From Bacillota bacterium (GTDB lineage: Bacteria > Bacillota > Clostridia > Christensenellales > Aristaeellaceae), in assembly GCA_023416655.1 (NCBI GenBank), contig JAEZHK010000056.1:1-64000 (forward strand): a DNA stretch of 64,000 nucleotides, given 5' to 3'. The translations under genes and the position numbers were made by a program. Under the pieces are notes generated by a model. That model was not told where the DNA came from, searched no databases, and was given only the letters and a program-made list of their open reading frames with translations. Below are positions 1-7,395 of this stretch, in pieces. Numbering within the stretch: position 1 is the stretch's first letter; every line of letters begins with the position of its first letter.

Positions 1-1337
1 TCCTTCGCGCCCACGTCCACGCCGCGGGTCGGGTGGTTGAGGATCAGGATGTCCGCGCCGCTGGCCAGCGCTCGGGAGAAGACCACCTTCTGCTGGTTGC
101 CGCCGGAGAGCTGCATCAATAGTTCCTTCCGCCCGCTGGTTTTGATGCGCAGCGTCTTGATCCATTCCTCCGCCTGCTTGGCGATCCGCGCCTTGGAGAC
201 GAAGATGCCGCGCTTGAGCTTATTGGCGTTGGACAGCGCGATGTTGTCCTCTACCGACAGGGTCATCACCACGCCCTCGTACAGCCGCTCCTTGGGGATC
301 ATGAGGATCGAGGTGGAGAGCGCCTCCACCGGCGAGCCGAAATTCACCTTTTTGCCGCGCACGTGCACCTCGCCGGAGGTGGGCTTCAAATCCCCGCACA
401 GGATGGAGCAGATCTCCTCCTTGCCGGAGCCGACCACGCCGCAGAAGCCCAGGATCTCGCCCTCGCGCAACTGGAAGTTCACGTGCTTGAACACGCCGTG
501 CAGCCCCAGGTCCTTCGCCTCCAGCACCACCCTTTCGCCGGGCGCGCGCTGCTTCTCCAGGTGGTAGTACTCGGTGGGGGTGGTGCGGCCGACCATCATC
601 TCGTAGAGGATCTTTTCGGTCGCGTCCTTGGTTGGAAGGTCGCCCACGGACATGCCGTCCTTGTAGACGTAGATGCGGTCGGTGATCGAAAGCACCTCGT
701 CCAGGCGGTGGGATACGAACACCACCGAATGGCCGCGCGCCGCGATCTTCTTCATCTGCTTGAAGAGGTTCTGGACTTCGCTCTCGCTCAAAACCGACGT
801 GGGCTCGTCCAAGAGGATCAGGCAGTGGTCGCTGCCCGCCTGCTTGGTCACGTTGATGACCTTGGCGATTTCGATCATCTGGCGGGTGGCGAAGTTGAGG
901 TCGGAGACCTTTTTGCGGGGGGAGATGTCGGTCACATCGACTTCCGCCAGCACCTGCTGCGCGGCCTTGTTCATCTGCCCCCAGTTGACGAATCCGTTTT
1001 TTTTGAACTCTTTCTCGTGGCCGAAGAAGATGTTCTGCGCCACGTTGAGATTGACGATCAGGCTCTGCTCCTGGAACACCATGCCCAGCCCCGCGTGGTT
1101 GGCCTCCATCGGGGTCTTGGGTTCAAAGGGCTTGCCGTGCATCTCCATATGGCCGGAGGAGGGCGGCTGCGCGCCGATGATGATCTTGAGCAGCGTCGAT
1201 TTTCCCGCGCCGTTTTCGCCCACAAGCCCGACGATTTCGCCGGGGTAGACCGTCAGGTCCACGCCTTTGAGCGCCTGTGTGCCGGAGAAGGATTTGGTGA
1301 TGTTCTTTGCGCTGAAGAGCGGCTTTCTCTCATCCAT
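1..1337 (-). CDS. Sugar ABC transporter ATP-binding protein, RbsA/MglA type (3' end outside window)
   Basis: Energy-coupling subunit of a CUT2-type sugar importer: it hydrolyses ATP on the cytoplasmic face to drive the permease encoded next to it. I translated the minus strand from an ATG at 1335-1337; 445 codons are visible and the C-terminus runs off the window. The first nucleotide-binding domain has Walker A GENGAGKS (about residues 40-47) and Walker B LILLDEPTS. A second ABC domain follows with the degenerate P-loop GVVGSGKEE, and the signature SGGNQQK near the window edge. This duplicated layout is typical of RbsA/MglA/XylG. The gene is last in a binding protein - permease - ATPase operon. 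The sugar cannot be read from sequence. Confidence 0.93.
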   Translation of the reverse strand, partial: MDERKPLFSAKNITKSFSGTQALKGVDLTVYPGEIVGLVGENGAGKSTLLKIIIGAQPPSSGHMEMHGKPFEPKTPMEANHAGLGMVFQEQSLIVNLNVAQNIFFGHEKEFKKNGFVNWGQMNKAAQQVLAEVDVTDISPRKKVSDLNFATRQMIEIAKVINVTKQAGSDHCLILLDEPTSVLSESEVQNLFKQMKKIAARGHSVVFVSHRLDEVLSITDRIYVYKDGMSVGDLPTKDATEKILYEMMVGRTTPTEYYHLEKQRAPGERVVLEAKDLGLHGVFKHVNFQLREGEILGFCGVVGSGKEEICSILCGDLKPTSGEVHVRGKKVNFGSPVEALSTSILMIPKERLYEGVVMTLSVEDNIALSNANKLKRGIFVSKARIAKQAEEWIKTLRIKTSGRKELLMQLSGGNQQKVVFSRALASGADILILNHPTRGVDVGAK

Positions 1338-1352
1338 GATCTTCACCCCCGC

Positions 1353-2375
1353 TCACTTGCTGATGACCTGACCGCCGCGGGGGATGGTCAGGATCACCGC
1401 GACCAGAATGATCAGCCCCTGGATGCCGGTGCGCACGTAGGGGTTGACGCTGAGGAGCACCAAACCGTTGGTGAGCACCGTCATGATCATGACGCCCACG
1501 ATGGTGTTGACCACGCCGCCCTTGCCGCCGGCCAGGCTCGTGCCGCCCACGACCACGGCCGCCTGCGCCGGGAACATCAGGCCGTCGCCGATGCCCACCT
1601 GGCCCTGACCCAGCCGGATCGCACCGATCACGCCCGCCACGCCGAACAGGAATCCGGCCAGCGTGAACACCTGGATCTTGACCTTGTCAACGCTCACGCC
1701 CACCGCCCGCGGGATCGACTCGTTGGTGCCCACGGCGTAGATGTACCGGCCGAACGCCGTGTACTCCTGGATGAAGTAGCACAGCGCCATCATGAGAAGC
1801 GCCACCCACGTGATGAACGGGATGCCGATGAACGAAGCCTTGGCCAGCGCCACGAACATCGGGTCGTTGATCGTAGGCGGGTGGCCCTGGTAGGAGAGCA
1901 TGCCGATGCCGCGGCAGATGTACATGAAAGCGAACGTGACCATGAACGACGGGATGCGCAGCTTCACGTGCACCAGCCCGACGATGAAGCCGATCACCAC
2001 TGAGGTGAGGACGGCGAGGAGAGCGCCCCAGACGCCCATGTTCATGCCGGGGAACTGGCTGTTGAGCACGAACACCGCCATGAGCGACCCCGCCATGCCC
2101 ACGGTGCCGTCAATGGAGAGGTCGATGGAGCCGATCATGATCACGAACGTCAGGCCGAACGCGATGATCAGCGGGATGGCCAGCTGGTTTAAGATGGCCA
2201 CCAAGTTGTCCGTGGAGGCGAAGTTGCGGCCGCAGGCGATGGAGAACACCACGATCAGCAGCAGAAGCACCATGACCGGCGCGATCTGCATGATGCGCTC
2301 CTTGAGATTGTCCCTTCGCACCTTCTCGGCGAATTCTTCCGTGATGGTCATATTCGCCCGCTTTTGACTGTCCAT
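1353..2375 (-). CDS. Sugar ABC transporter permease, RbsC type
   Basis: Membrane channel subunit of the CUT2 importer, about 340 residues, with many hydrophobic segments and the family-typical stretch GSIDLSIDGTVGMAGSL. An upstream extension of the reading frame exists, but I place the start at the ATG at 2373-2375, because GGGAG lies nine bases before it and the extra N-terminal residues are polar and unlike the family. The N-terminus is then about 30 soluble residues before the first membrane segment, with about ten segments in all. The gap to the ATPase gene is 15 bp, so the two are cotranscribed. A strong hairpin separates it from the binding-protein gene upstream. Confidence 0.92.
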   Translation of the reverse strand: MDSQKRANMTITEEFAEKVRRDNLKERIMQIAPVMVLLLLIVVFSIACGRNFASTDNLVAILNQLAIPLIIAFGLTFVIMIGSIDLSIDGTVGMAGSLMAVFVLNSQFPGMNMGVWGALLAVLTSVVIGFIVGLVHVKLRIPSFMVTFAFMYICRGIGMLSYQGHPPTINDPMFVALAKASFIGIPFITWVALLMMALCYFIQEYTAFGRYIYAVGTNESIPRAVGVSVDKVKIQVFTLAGFLFGVAGVIGAIRLGQGQVGIGDGLMFPAQAAVVVGGTSLAGGKGGVVNTIVGVMIMTVLTNGLVLLSVNPYVRTGIQGLIILVAVILTIPRGGQVISK

Positions 2376-2512
2376 ACGTACACGCTCCCATCGTGAGAGT
2401 ATCCGGTTCCATATCTGATCGCGACGCGCGCGTTCCTTGCTCGTTTCATGTTTATGGGGAAATGCGAAGTGCAAGCCGGATTTGCTACGAAAAGATGAGG
2501 TTCTTTTTGATA

Positions 2513-2547
2513 CCCCGACGGGGCGGGTATGATCCCGCCCCGTCGGG
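2513..2547 (-). other. Intercistronic hairpin between binding-protein and permease genes
   Basis: A 14-bp perfect inverted repeat (CCCGACGGGGCGGG and its complement, 6-nt loop) lies just after the stop of the binding-protein gene. No T-run follows on the minus strand, so it is more likely an mRNA-stabilising or processing hairpin than a full terminator. Such hairpins are common after binding-protein genes, which need higher expression than the rest of the operon. Confidence 0.6.
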
Positions 2548-2563
2548 TCGATGGAGATCGGTA

Positions 2564-3652
2564 TTAGTCGGCCTTGGCGGCGAAGGGGGTGGAGAAGTCA
2601 AAGACCGGCGGGGCGCTCAGGTAAGCGGCAGCGTTGTCTTTGGTGATCAGCAGGGACGGGGTCGCGAACTCGCGGTAATCGTCCGGCATCTTGGTCACGT
2701 CAACCAGGCCAGTCCACGCGGCGTAGCAGATGGCCAGCGTGTAGCCGCCCTGCAGGTAGCCGTTGGAGGAGACGGTCGCCACGGCGAAGCCATCGCGCAC
2801 GGCCTCGACGATGTCGGTGTTGGCATCGATGCCGACCACGCCGACCTTGCCCTTGAGGCCCTTGGCATCCAACGCCTGGAGGGCGCCGGTGGCCATGTTG
2901 TCATTGGCGCACCACACGCCGCCGACATCCGGGTGCTTGCCGAGCCAGGTTTCAACCAGGGTCAGGGCTTCGGAGGTCTGCCAGTTGCCGGTGTCGTCTT
3001 CGACGACTTCGATTTCCGGGTATTCCTTGAGGGCCTTCTGGAGGCCTTCGTAGCGGCGGGTCGCGGCGGAGTTGCCCAGCATGCCCTGGATGACAAAGAT
3101 CTTGCCCTTGCCGCCCATGTTGTCAAACAGCGCCTTGGCGATGTTGTAGCCGCCCAGCACGTTGTCAGGCGAGGTGTGGATGACCCAGTTGGGGGTCAGA
3201 TCCTTCGGGCCGACGTCGTCGGGTTTGTTCCAGGCGGTGCCGATGAAGCCGCCGGATTCCGCCATGGCTTCCGCCAGCGAGTAGGCGATGGAGTTCTCGT
3301 TCGGGTCGGAGTAGGCGATGGCGTTGCCGCCGGCCTTGGCCGAGAACTGCCTCATGTTGTCGACTTCCTTGTCGTTGTCGCCCTGGGAGTCGAGCACCTG
3401 CATCTCATACTTCTGGCCGATGGAATCCAGGTACTTGGCGAACATTTCCATGCCGACCTTGATGGTGGCGATGTAGGGGTTCTCGAGGCCACGGACGGAG
3501 ACGGCCAGGTACAGCGTGGTGTCCAGTTTCTCCTGCGGGACGTTCTCGATCTTGAAAGCCTTCAGGTTCGCGTAGTCGACCTCGGCGATCGCGGCGGAGA
3601 ACATTCCGAGCGACAGCATGAGCGCCAACACAAGGGACAGGACCTTCTTCAT
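2564..3652 (-). CDS. Sugar ABC transporter substrate-binding protein (periplasmic-binding fold type 1)
   Basis: Extracytoplasmic sugar receptor of the CUT2 importer, 362 residues. Residues 1-23 form a signal peptide ending AIA|E; there is no lipobox cysteine, which is unusual for a Gram-positive binding protein. The mature part has the RbsB-type pattern: SVRGLENPYIATIKVGME near the N-terminus, then IFVIQGMLGNSAATRRYEGL, WCANDNMATGALQAL and VGIDANTD. The start is fixed by AAGGAGG and ATG at 3650-3652. It heads the transporter operon, behind a near-consensus promoter (3765-3792) with a candidate GntR-type operator in the leader. Neighbouring catabolic genes suggest a pentose, hexose or sugar-acid ligand; this is inference. 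Confidence 0.92.
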   Translation of the reverse strand: MKKVLSLVLALMLSLGMFSAAIAEVDYANLKAFKIENVPQEKLDTTLYLAVSVRGLENPYIATIKVGMEMFAKYLDSIGQKYEMQVLDSQGDNDKEVDNMRQFSAKAGGNAIAYSDPNENSIAYSLAEAMAESGGFIGTAWNKPDDVGPKDLTPNWVIHTSPDNVLGGYNIAKALFDNMGGKGKIFVIQGMLGNSAATRRYEGLQKALKEYPEIEVVEDDTGNWQTSEALTLVETWLGKHPDVGGVWCANDNMATGALQALDAKGLKGKVGVVGIDANTDIVEAVRDGFAVATVSSNGYLQGGYTLAICYAAWTGLVDVTKMPDDYREFATPSLLITKDNAAAYLSAPPVFDFSTPFAAKAD

Positions 3653-3723
3653 GGTTTTCCCTCCTTATTTTTCCTCCGGCAAATTGAGCCGGAAATGAAA
3701 ACCTGGTGCGCGGGGACCTGCTG

Positions 3724-3740
3724 CAATTATGATGTAATGT
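3724..3740 (-). promoter_or_regulatory. Candidate operator, regulon site 1
   Basis: On the minus strand this reads ACATTACATCATAATTG and aligns with the site in front of the GntR gene (TTGTCACATCATTATTA), sharing the core ACATCAT.AT. It lies in the leader of the transporter transcript, about 20 bases after the predicted start of transcription. It is the weakest of the five matching sites. Confidence 0.45.
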
Positions 3741-3764
3741 ACCTACATACTGAAACTGATTTCT

Positions 3765-3792
3765 ATTATACGGGGTTTACGGCTTTTGTCAA
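3765..3792 (-). promoter_or_regulatory. Sigma-A promoter of the sugar transporter operon
   Basis: Minus-strand TTGACA (3787-3792), a 16-bp spacer and TATAAT (3765-3770). Both hexamers are perfect consensus. The 5' UTR to the binding-protein start is about 105 bases and contains the candidate operator. Confidence 0.8.
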
Positions 3793-3916
3793 GCCGTTTT
3801 TAAGGTTTGCTATAAATATTGTACATTTTGATCGACCGGCTTGCCACAGTACACAGAATTTTTGTCTTTGTTGTTGTGTTTTCCCGGAATTCCGGCCTCC
3901 GGGACCGGTGTGATGC

Positions 3917-3947
3917 TTGCTTTTGCTACAATGTCATGATATAATGA
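3917..3947 (+). promoter_or_regulatory. Promoter with overlapping operator (regulon site 2)
   Basis: TTGCTT (3917-3922), a 17-bp spacer and TATAAT (3940-3945). The 20-mer at 3928-3947 overlaps the -10 box and matches 18 of 20 bases with 14203-14222, upstream of the GldA-like gene. Binding there would block the polymerase, as expected for a GntR repressor. Confidence 0.65.
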
Positions 3948-4007
3948 TCATATCGCGGCGCGGAGGCGCCCGCCCGAAGCTTTGACTTCATTGAAGGAGG
4001 CTTTCCC

Positions 4008-5051
4008 ATGGAAAAGATGAAAACCCTGATCGTCGAAAAGGACGGGTCTCTGGCCGTCAAGGAAGTATCGCTGCCCGAGTACAACGACTGTCAGGCGCTG
4101 GTGAAGACGCTCAGCTGCGGCGTATGCAACGGCACCGACGCCAAACTCATCCACCGCGCGTTCAAAAACTTCGGGCCGGACAAGTACCCGCTGATGCTGG
4201 GGCACGAGGGCGTGGGCCGCGTGGTGGCGGTGGGCAAGAAAGTTCAGACCTTCAAGATCGGCGATCTGGTGCTGCTGCCCTTCGCCGGGCCGATCGACGG
4301 CTACGAGTGCGGCTGGGGCTCCTACAGCGAATACGGCGTGGTGTGCGACCCGAAGTGGGACGAGTCCGCCTACGGCCCCACGCCGGAGTGCGCCTACGGC
4401 CAGACGGTGCTGCCGCCGGATACCGACCCGGTGGACGCGGCGATGATCATCACCCTGCGCGAAGTGCTCTCCTCCATCAAGCGCTTCGGCATCAAGGCCA
4501 ACGACTCCATCGCGGTCTTCGGCTGCGGGCCGGTGGGCCTGACCTTCATCAAGTTCCTGAGCCTGCTGGGCGCGCACCCGATCATCGCGCTCGACATCAT
4601 CGACGAGAAGCTGGAAGACGCCAAGAGTAAGGGCGCGGACTACGCCTTCAACTCCAAGGATCCCTCTTATAAGGAAAAGATTAGGGAGATCTGCCCGGAC
4701 GGCGTCAAGTTCGTGCTGGACGCGGTAGGCGTCTCCGCCATCATCAACATGGCCATGCCGCTGCTCTACGACCAGGGCAAGATATGCTGCTACGGCATCT
4801 CCCCGAACCTCTCCATGGAGATCAACTGGGCGGAGGCCCCCTACAACTGGCAGCTGCAGTTCCAGCAGTTCCCCTCCAAGATCGAGGAAGGCGAGGCCCA
4901 CAGCCAGGTCATGAACTGGCTCAAGGCCGGCGTCATCGACATGAAGGACTACATCTCCGACTACTTCGACTTTGAGAACATCCTCGCCGCGTTCGAGAAG
5001 CTGGAAAAGAAGCAGATCGCCAAGAAGTGCATCATCCGGTATCCTGAGTAA
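4008..5051 (+). CDS. Zinc-dependent alcohol/polyol dehydrogenase (MDR superfamily)
   Basis: Cytosolic NAD(P)-dependent oxidoreductase of the medium-chain family, 347 residues, probably oxidising a sugar or polyol hydroxyl. Catalytic zinc ligands are visible as Cys37 (CGVCNGTD) and His66-Glu67 (GHEGVG); the nucleotide-binding loop is GCGPVG at 172-177. The four-cysteine structural zinc lobe of many alcohol dehydrogenases is missing. SD GAAGGAGG precedes the ATG at 4008. The gene stands alone, divergent from the transporter operon, with its own promoter carrying the shared operator motif and a strong terminator after it. I infer a role in the same catabolic pathway; the substrate is unknown. 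Confidence 0.88.
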   Translation: MEKMKTLIVEKDGSLAVKEVSLPEYNDCQALVKTLSCGVCNGTDAKLIHRAFKNFGPDKYPLMLGHEGVGRVVAVGKKVQTFKIGDLVLLPFAGPIDGYECGWGSYSEYGVVCDPKWDESAYGPTPECAYGQTVLPPDTDPVDAAMIITLREVLSSIKRFGIKANDSIAVFGCGPVGLTFIKFLSLLGAHPIIALDIIDEKLEDAKSKGADYAFNSKDPSYKEKIREICPDGVKFVLDAVGVSAIINMAMPLLYDQGKICCYGISPNLSMEINWAEAPYNWQLQFQQFPSKIEEGEAHSQVMNWLKAGVIDMKDYISDYFDFENILAAFEKLEKKQIAKKCIIRYPE

Positions 5052-5106
5052 AGGGACGCGCCGGATGCCAAGCCCCAAGGAGCTTGGCGGTAAAAGGCCG
5101 ATGGAA

Positions 5107-5138
5107 CAGGCTGAGAGGGTAACTCTCAGCCTGTTTTT
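5107..5138 (+). terminator. Intrinsic terminator of the dehydrogenase gene
   Basis: An 11-bp stem (CAGGCTGAGAG with its complement, 5-nt loop) is followed by TTTTT. Confidence 0.92.
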
Positions 5139-5227
5139 ATCCAAAGAAGCGCCCTGGGTTTCGTTTCTTCTCTTCTATAATGACAATCGTAACAATTTTA
5201 TCAATTTGTAAAACTAAAAATATTGCA

Positions 5228-5256
5228 TTGTTTAAAAAGATATTCAATGATAATAT
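5228..5256 (+). promoter_or_regulatory. Promoter of the GGCT-like gene
   Basis: TTGTTT (5228-5233), 17-bp spacer, TAATAT (5251-5256), in a very AT-rich stretch that contrasts with the rest of the window. Confidence 0.5.
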
Positions 5257-5274
5257 ATATATTAGGAGGTACAA

Positions 5275-5766
5275 ATGTTCTATATAGCTTACGGCGCGAA
5301 TATCAACCCCCTATTTTTGCGCAAAAGGTGCCCGGATGCAAAGTACCTCGAAGACGGCTACCTGATGGGCTATAAGCTCACTTTTAGAAGGTGTAGGGGA
5401 AAAAGCTTCGTTGCGCTTGAAGAATCTGAAAACAGTTCGGACCAGGTGCAAGCCATCCTCTGGTGGCTCTCGGACTCCGATGTCAAGGCCCTTGATCAAT
5501 ACGTCTGTTCCCTTGGGGTCTTCCGAAAGGAGGACACAACGATAACGTGTGGCAGGAGAATCCGTAAAGGCTTTATGTATGTCATGGATGGGGGCGAGAA
5601 GTCTTTACCGCCGCAAGATCACTTTGACTACATTGTACGAGGCTACGATTTGGCCGGGTTCGATTATTCGCCGCTGATCGAAGCCCTGCGCAGCATAGAT
5701 CCCCATAGATACGATAAAGTAGAGCGAAGTATTCGGGAAAAAATGAAGCTGGGTCCAATCGTATAG
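5275..5766 (+). CDS. Gamma-glutamylcyclotransferase-like (GGCT/AIG2 fold) family protein
   Basis: A small cytosolic protein of 163 residues. The N-terminal MFYIAYGANINPLFL matches the YGSN-type glycine loop of the GGCT fold, which binds a gamma-glutamyl moiety; later parts include a hydrophobic strand with QAILWWLS, as in the barrel of the family. The start is supported by TAGGAGG eight bases upstream. The gene and its upstream region are clearly less GC-rich than the neighbours and codon use is different (more AAA, AGG and TAT), which suggests acquisition by transfer. Family members are diverse, so the real substrate is unknown. It is flanked by a terminator on each side and is probably monocistronic. 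Confidence 0.7.
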   Translation: MFYIAYGANINPLFLRKRCPDAKYLEDGYLMGYKLTFRRCRGKSFVALEESENSSDQVQAILWWLSDSDVKALDQYVCSLGVFRKEDTTITCGRRIRKGFMYVMDGGEKSLPPQDHFDYIVRGYDLAGFDYSPLIEALRSIDPHRYDKVERSIREKMKLGPIV

Positions 5767-5810
5767 TTCATTCAGATCTCCGCGATCCCTTCCACAGCCG
5801 AATACCAGCA

Positions 5811-5843
5811 AGGGACTGCCACCCAATGCGTGGCTGTCCCTTT
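5811..5843 (+). terminator. Probable terminator after the GGCT-like gene
   Basis: A hairpin of AGGGAC / GTCCCT and CCAC / GTGG with a small internal mismatch, followed by TTTGGCTGTTT. The T-run is weak. Confidence 0.5.
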
Positions 5844-5932
5844 GGCTGTTTGCGGCTTACCCATCTGTCTCGAATGTCACGTTATTCGGCGGCGTCGGAT
5901 TCCGCCTTGGTGCGGTGGATGCTCCCGGCAGG

Positions 5933-6022
5933 TCAGTATCCCCGTTCCTTTTCCAGAGCGTACATGTCATTGATGGAGATTTGACGGCTGCACTTCGGGC
6001 ATTGGAACTCGGCCCAGACGAA
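5933..6022 (-). pseudogene. Zinc-ribbon-like coding remnant
   Basis: Between 5844 and 6088 I see no complete gene. On the minus strand one frame, closed by stops at both ends, reads about 29 residues including AEFQCPKCSRQISINDMYAL, a plausible CxxC half of a zinc ribbon. There is no start codon or SD. It may be a decayed gene or chance. Confidence 0.25.
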
Positions 6023-6088
6023 CTATGTACATCCAATCATGCCGTTCCGGTTTCACGTTGCAAGCAGGATTTCAAGAGGCGCTCTTCC

Positions 6089-6649
6089 TCATACGCTGGG
6101 GCGCACTGCATCCATGATCATCCTGAGGTCGGCTTCCAGTTCTTTCAGCGGATCCCCCTTTTTGAGCGCGTAAATACCGATGCTGACATTGTTGCTTTCA
6201 AGCACAAAGTTTGTTGTACAATCGAACCACGCGTCGCCGGGTATCGCGGGCGAGACGCCCCAACGCTTGTAGTTTCCGGCGTATGCAAATTGGGCATCGC
6301 TAGCATACAGCGCCTGGCTGTTTTTGTAGATTCTGAGCGATACCAGCCTGTCATCCTTGCTGCGGGCGATTGAAATGCACGGGGCGGTTGGATCATAGCC
6401 AAAAGCCAGGGATTCAAGCGAAATTGCTTCAATAAATCCCTGATCCTCCATCAGTTGCCTGTAGCCTTGGGCAATCATCTTCATATCCAGTTGGCTTGTG
6501 ATCTCTTGGCTCAAATGCAGTTCGCCCGACAGAAAGTGGCTGTACCAATTTGAGAGCAGCCACAAAAGAACGGTCAGCACAATTGCGATCGCCGCTATGA
6601 CCACCCACCGATTGGCGGGGAATGACTTTCGGGGCGTAGACTCCTGCAT
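6089..6649 (-). CDS. Hypothetical single-pass membrane protein
   Basis: Unrecognised protein of 186 residues. I place the start at the ATG at 6647-6649, with GGGAGG six bases upstream; a longer frame exists but its N-terminal extension is arginine-rich and lacks an SD. Residues about 15-34 are a hydrophobic helix (VVIAAIAIVLTVLLWLLS) after a basic N-terminus, so the remaining roughly 150 residues are probably outside the cell. That part is mixed alpha/beta without cysteine motifs that I know. It lies 50 bp after the next gene and may be cotranscribed with it. Function unknown. Confidence 0.6.
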   Translation of the reverse strand: MQESTPRKSFPANRWVVIAAIAIVLTVLLWLLSNWYSHFLSGELHLSQEITSQLDMKMIAQGYRQLMEDQGFIEAISLESLAFGYDPTAPCISIARSKDDRLVSLRIYKNSQALYASDAQFAYAGNYKRWGVSPAIPGDAWFDCTTNFVLESNNVSIGIYALKKGDPLKELEADLRMIMDAVRPSV

Positions 6650-6699
6650 AAGAACCCTCCCGGAGGACTGCCCTCCGCGCCATCCTGTTCGCCTGATTG

Positions 6700-7047
6700 C
6701 TATGGAAGGTTTCTGATCGCGTCGACAATCGCGACGACTAGTGAGATCAACAGGGTGACGGCTATGCCGCCCGCGACGGTCAACAGGAGATTCTTCCCGC
6801 CATCGTCCGGCATTTTCCTGCGGCTGCCCCACCCGATGTTGACGCGCACCATCTTTTCACCGCTTTTGTCACCCTTACCCGGCTTGGGCGCAGGTTCGAA
6901 CAGATACCGGACTTCCACATTGTCCTTGATCCAACGCTTGATCTTCGTCGCCGCCACCCCCAATTCGCGTTTTCGTTCCGCCGCTTTCAGCTTTCCGCGA
7001 TTTTTACGCAGTGGCGCTGACCCGGCATGAGCATCGGCTGTGTCCAT
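6700..7047 (-). CDS. Hypothetical protein with C-terminal membrane helix
   Basis: A protein of 115 residues with a lysine/arginine-rich N-terminal half (including KLKAAERKRELGVAATKIKR) and a hydrophobic helix at about residues 87-108 (LLLTVAGGIAVTLLISLVVA), which suggests a tail-anchored topology with the basic part inside. No SD is clear before the ATG at 7045-7047, but an extended -10 promoter (7065-7094) would start the transcript only about ten bases upstream, so translation could be nearly leaderless. Function unknown. It probably forms a two-gene unit with the membrane protein that follows. Confidence 0.5.
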   Translation of the reverse strand: MDTADAHAGSAPLRKNRGKLKAAERKRELGVAATKIKRWIKDNVEVRYLFEPAPKPGKGDKSGEKMVRVNIGWGSRRKMPDDGGKNLLLTVAGGIAVTLLISLVVAIVDAIRNLP

Positions 7048-7064
7048 TTGGCATCTTTATGGGA

Positions 7065-7094
7065 ATTATAGCATGACCGACGATTTATACGCAA
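7065..7094 (-). promoter_or_regulatory. Promoter of the hypothetical gene pair
   Basis: Minus-strand TTGCGT (7089-7094), 18-bp spacer, TGC-TATAAT (7065-7070), an extended -10. It begins directly after the T-run of the small-RNA terminator. Confidence 0.55.
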
Positions 7095-7138
7095 TAAAAA
7101 GCCCCCGCGCCGGAGCTTCGTCTCAGCGCGGAGGCCTT
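7095..7138 (-). terminator. Terminator of the candidate small RNA
   Basis: Minus strand: GGCCTCCGCGC stem paired to GCGCGGGGGC, then TTTTT. It is a close relative of the terminator at 7244-7287. Confidence 0.8.
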
Positions 7139-7208
7139 CATCAGGGAACGCGACTTCAATCCCTTACGGGATTTGGAGCGTCCAATTGCGACGATATGTC
7201 GGATGTTT
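7095..7208 (-). ncRNA. Candidate small RNA transcription unit (about 114 nt)
   Basis: A complete mini-unit with no credible gene: promoter TTGCAA-17-TATAAT (7214-7242), a body of about 70 bases, then an intrinsic terminator (7095-7138). The body has two short hairpins, AATCCC/GGGATT and TTGG/CCAA. The only frame with a start is 18 codons lying inside the terminator and lacks an SD. It sits exactly between two terminators of similar sequence. Function unknown; I do not recognise a known RNA family. Confidence 0.5.
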
Positions 7209-7213
7209 GGCTG

Positions 7214-7242
7214 ATTATACCATATATTGTTCGTGTTTGCAA
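7214..7242 (-). promoter_or_regulatory. Promoter of the candidate small RNA
   Basis: Minus-strand TTGCAA (7237-7242), 17-bp spacer, TATAAT (7214-7219), placed immediately after the T-run of the upstream terminator. Confidence 0.6.
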
Positions 7243-7243
7243 C

Positions 7244-7287
7244 AAAAAAGTCCCCGCGCCGGAAGTATCTCACAGCGCGGGGGCCTT
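7244..7287 (-). terminator. Terminator of the SMP-30/kinase operon
   Basis: Minus strand: GGCCCCCGCGC pairs with GCGCGGGGAC, followed by TTTTTTG. It ends the long catabolic operon starting near 13.1 kb. Confidence 0.85.
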
Positions 7288-7316
7288 TACGGGGAAAGCA
7301 ATTTGACTGATCTTTT

Positions 7317-7395
7317 TTGTGTGGGGTCAAGGGGAGATCATCTCCCCTTGCGGGAGGCCCGGAGGGCGGAGCCCTCCGGCGTCCCTTCGCCCTCT
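7317..7395 (-). repeat. Family-3 double palindrome in the 3' UTR of the SMP-30 gene
   Basis: Two GC-rich palindromes, CCGGAGGGC/GCCCTCCGG and AAGGGGAGAT/ATCTCCCCTT, joined by a short linker and ending in a GGGGTC-type motif. It abuts the stop codon. Related copies are at 18966, 30620, 37478, 46475, 48818 and 59534. Confidence 0.75.

Noticed and set aside
363..2003. A 546-codon plus-strand reading frame across the ABC transporter genes
   Set aside because: It is a shadow of the minus-strand ATPase and permease genes. High GC at third positions keeps the opposite frame open; its product is His/Asp/Val-rich low complexity with no SD or family motif.
5915..6373. A 152-codon plus-strand frame opposite the 6.1-6.6 kb membrane-protein gene
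   Set aside because: No SD and no recognisable motif; mostly antisense to the minus-strand gene, which has a good SD and a membrane helix.
7150..7185. A CRISPR-repeat-like segment (GACTTCAATCCCTTACGGGATT)
   Set aside because: Only one copy is present, with no spacers and no cas genes. It is a hairpin inside the candidate small RNA.
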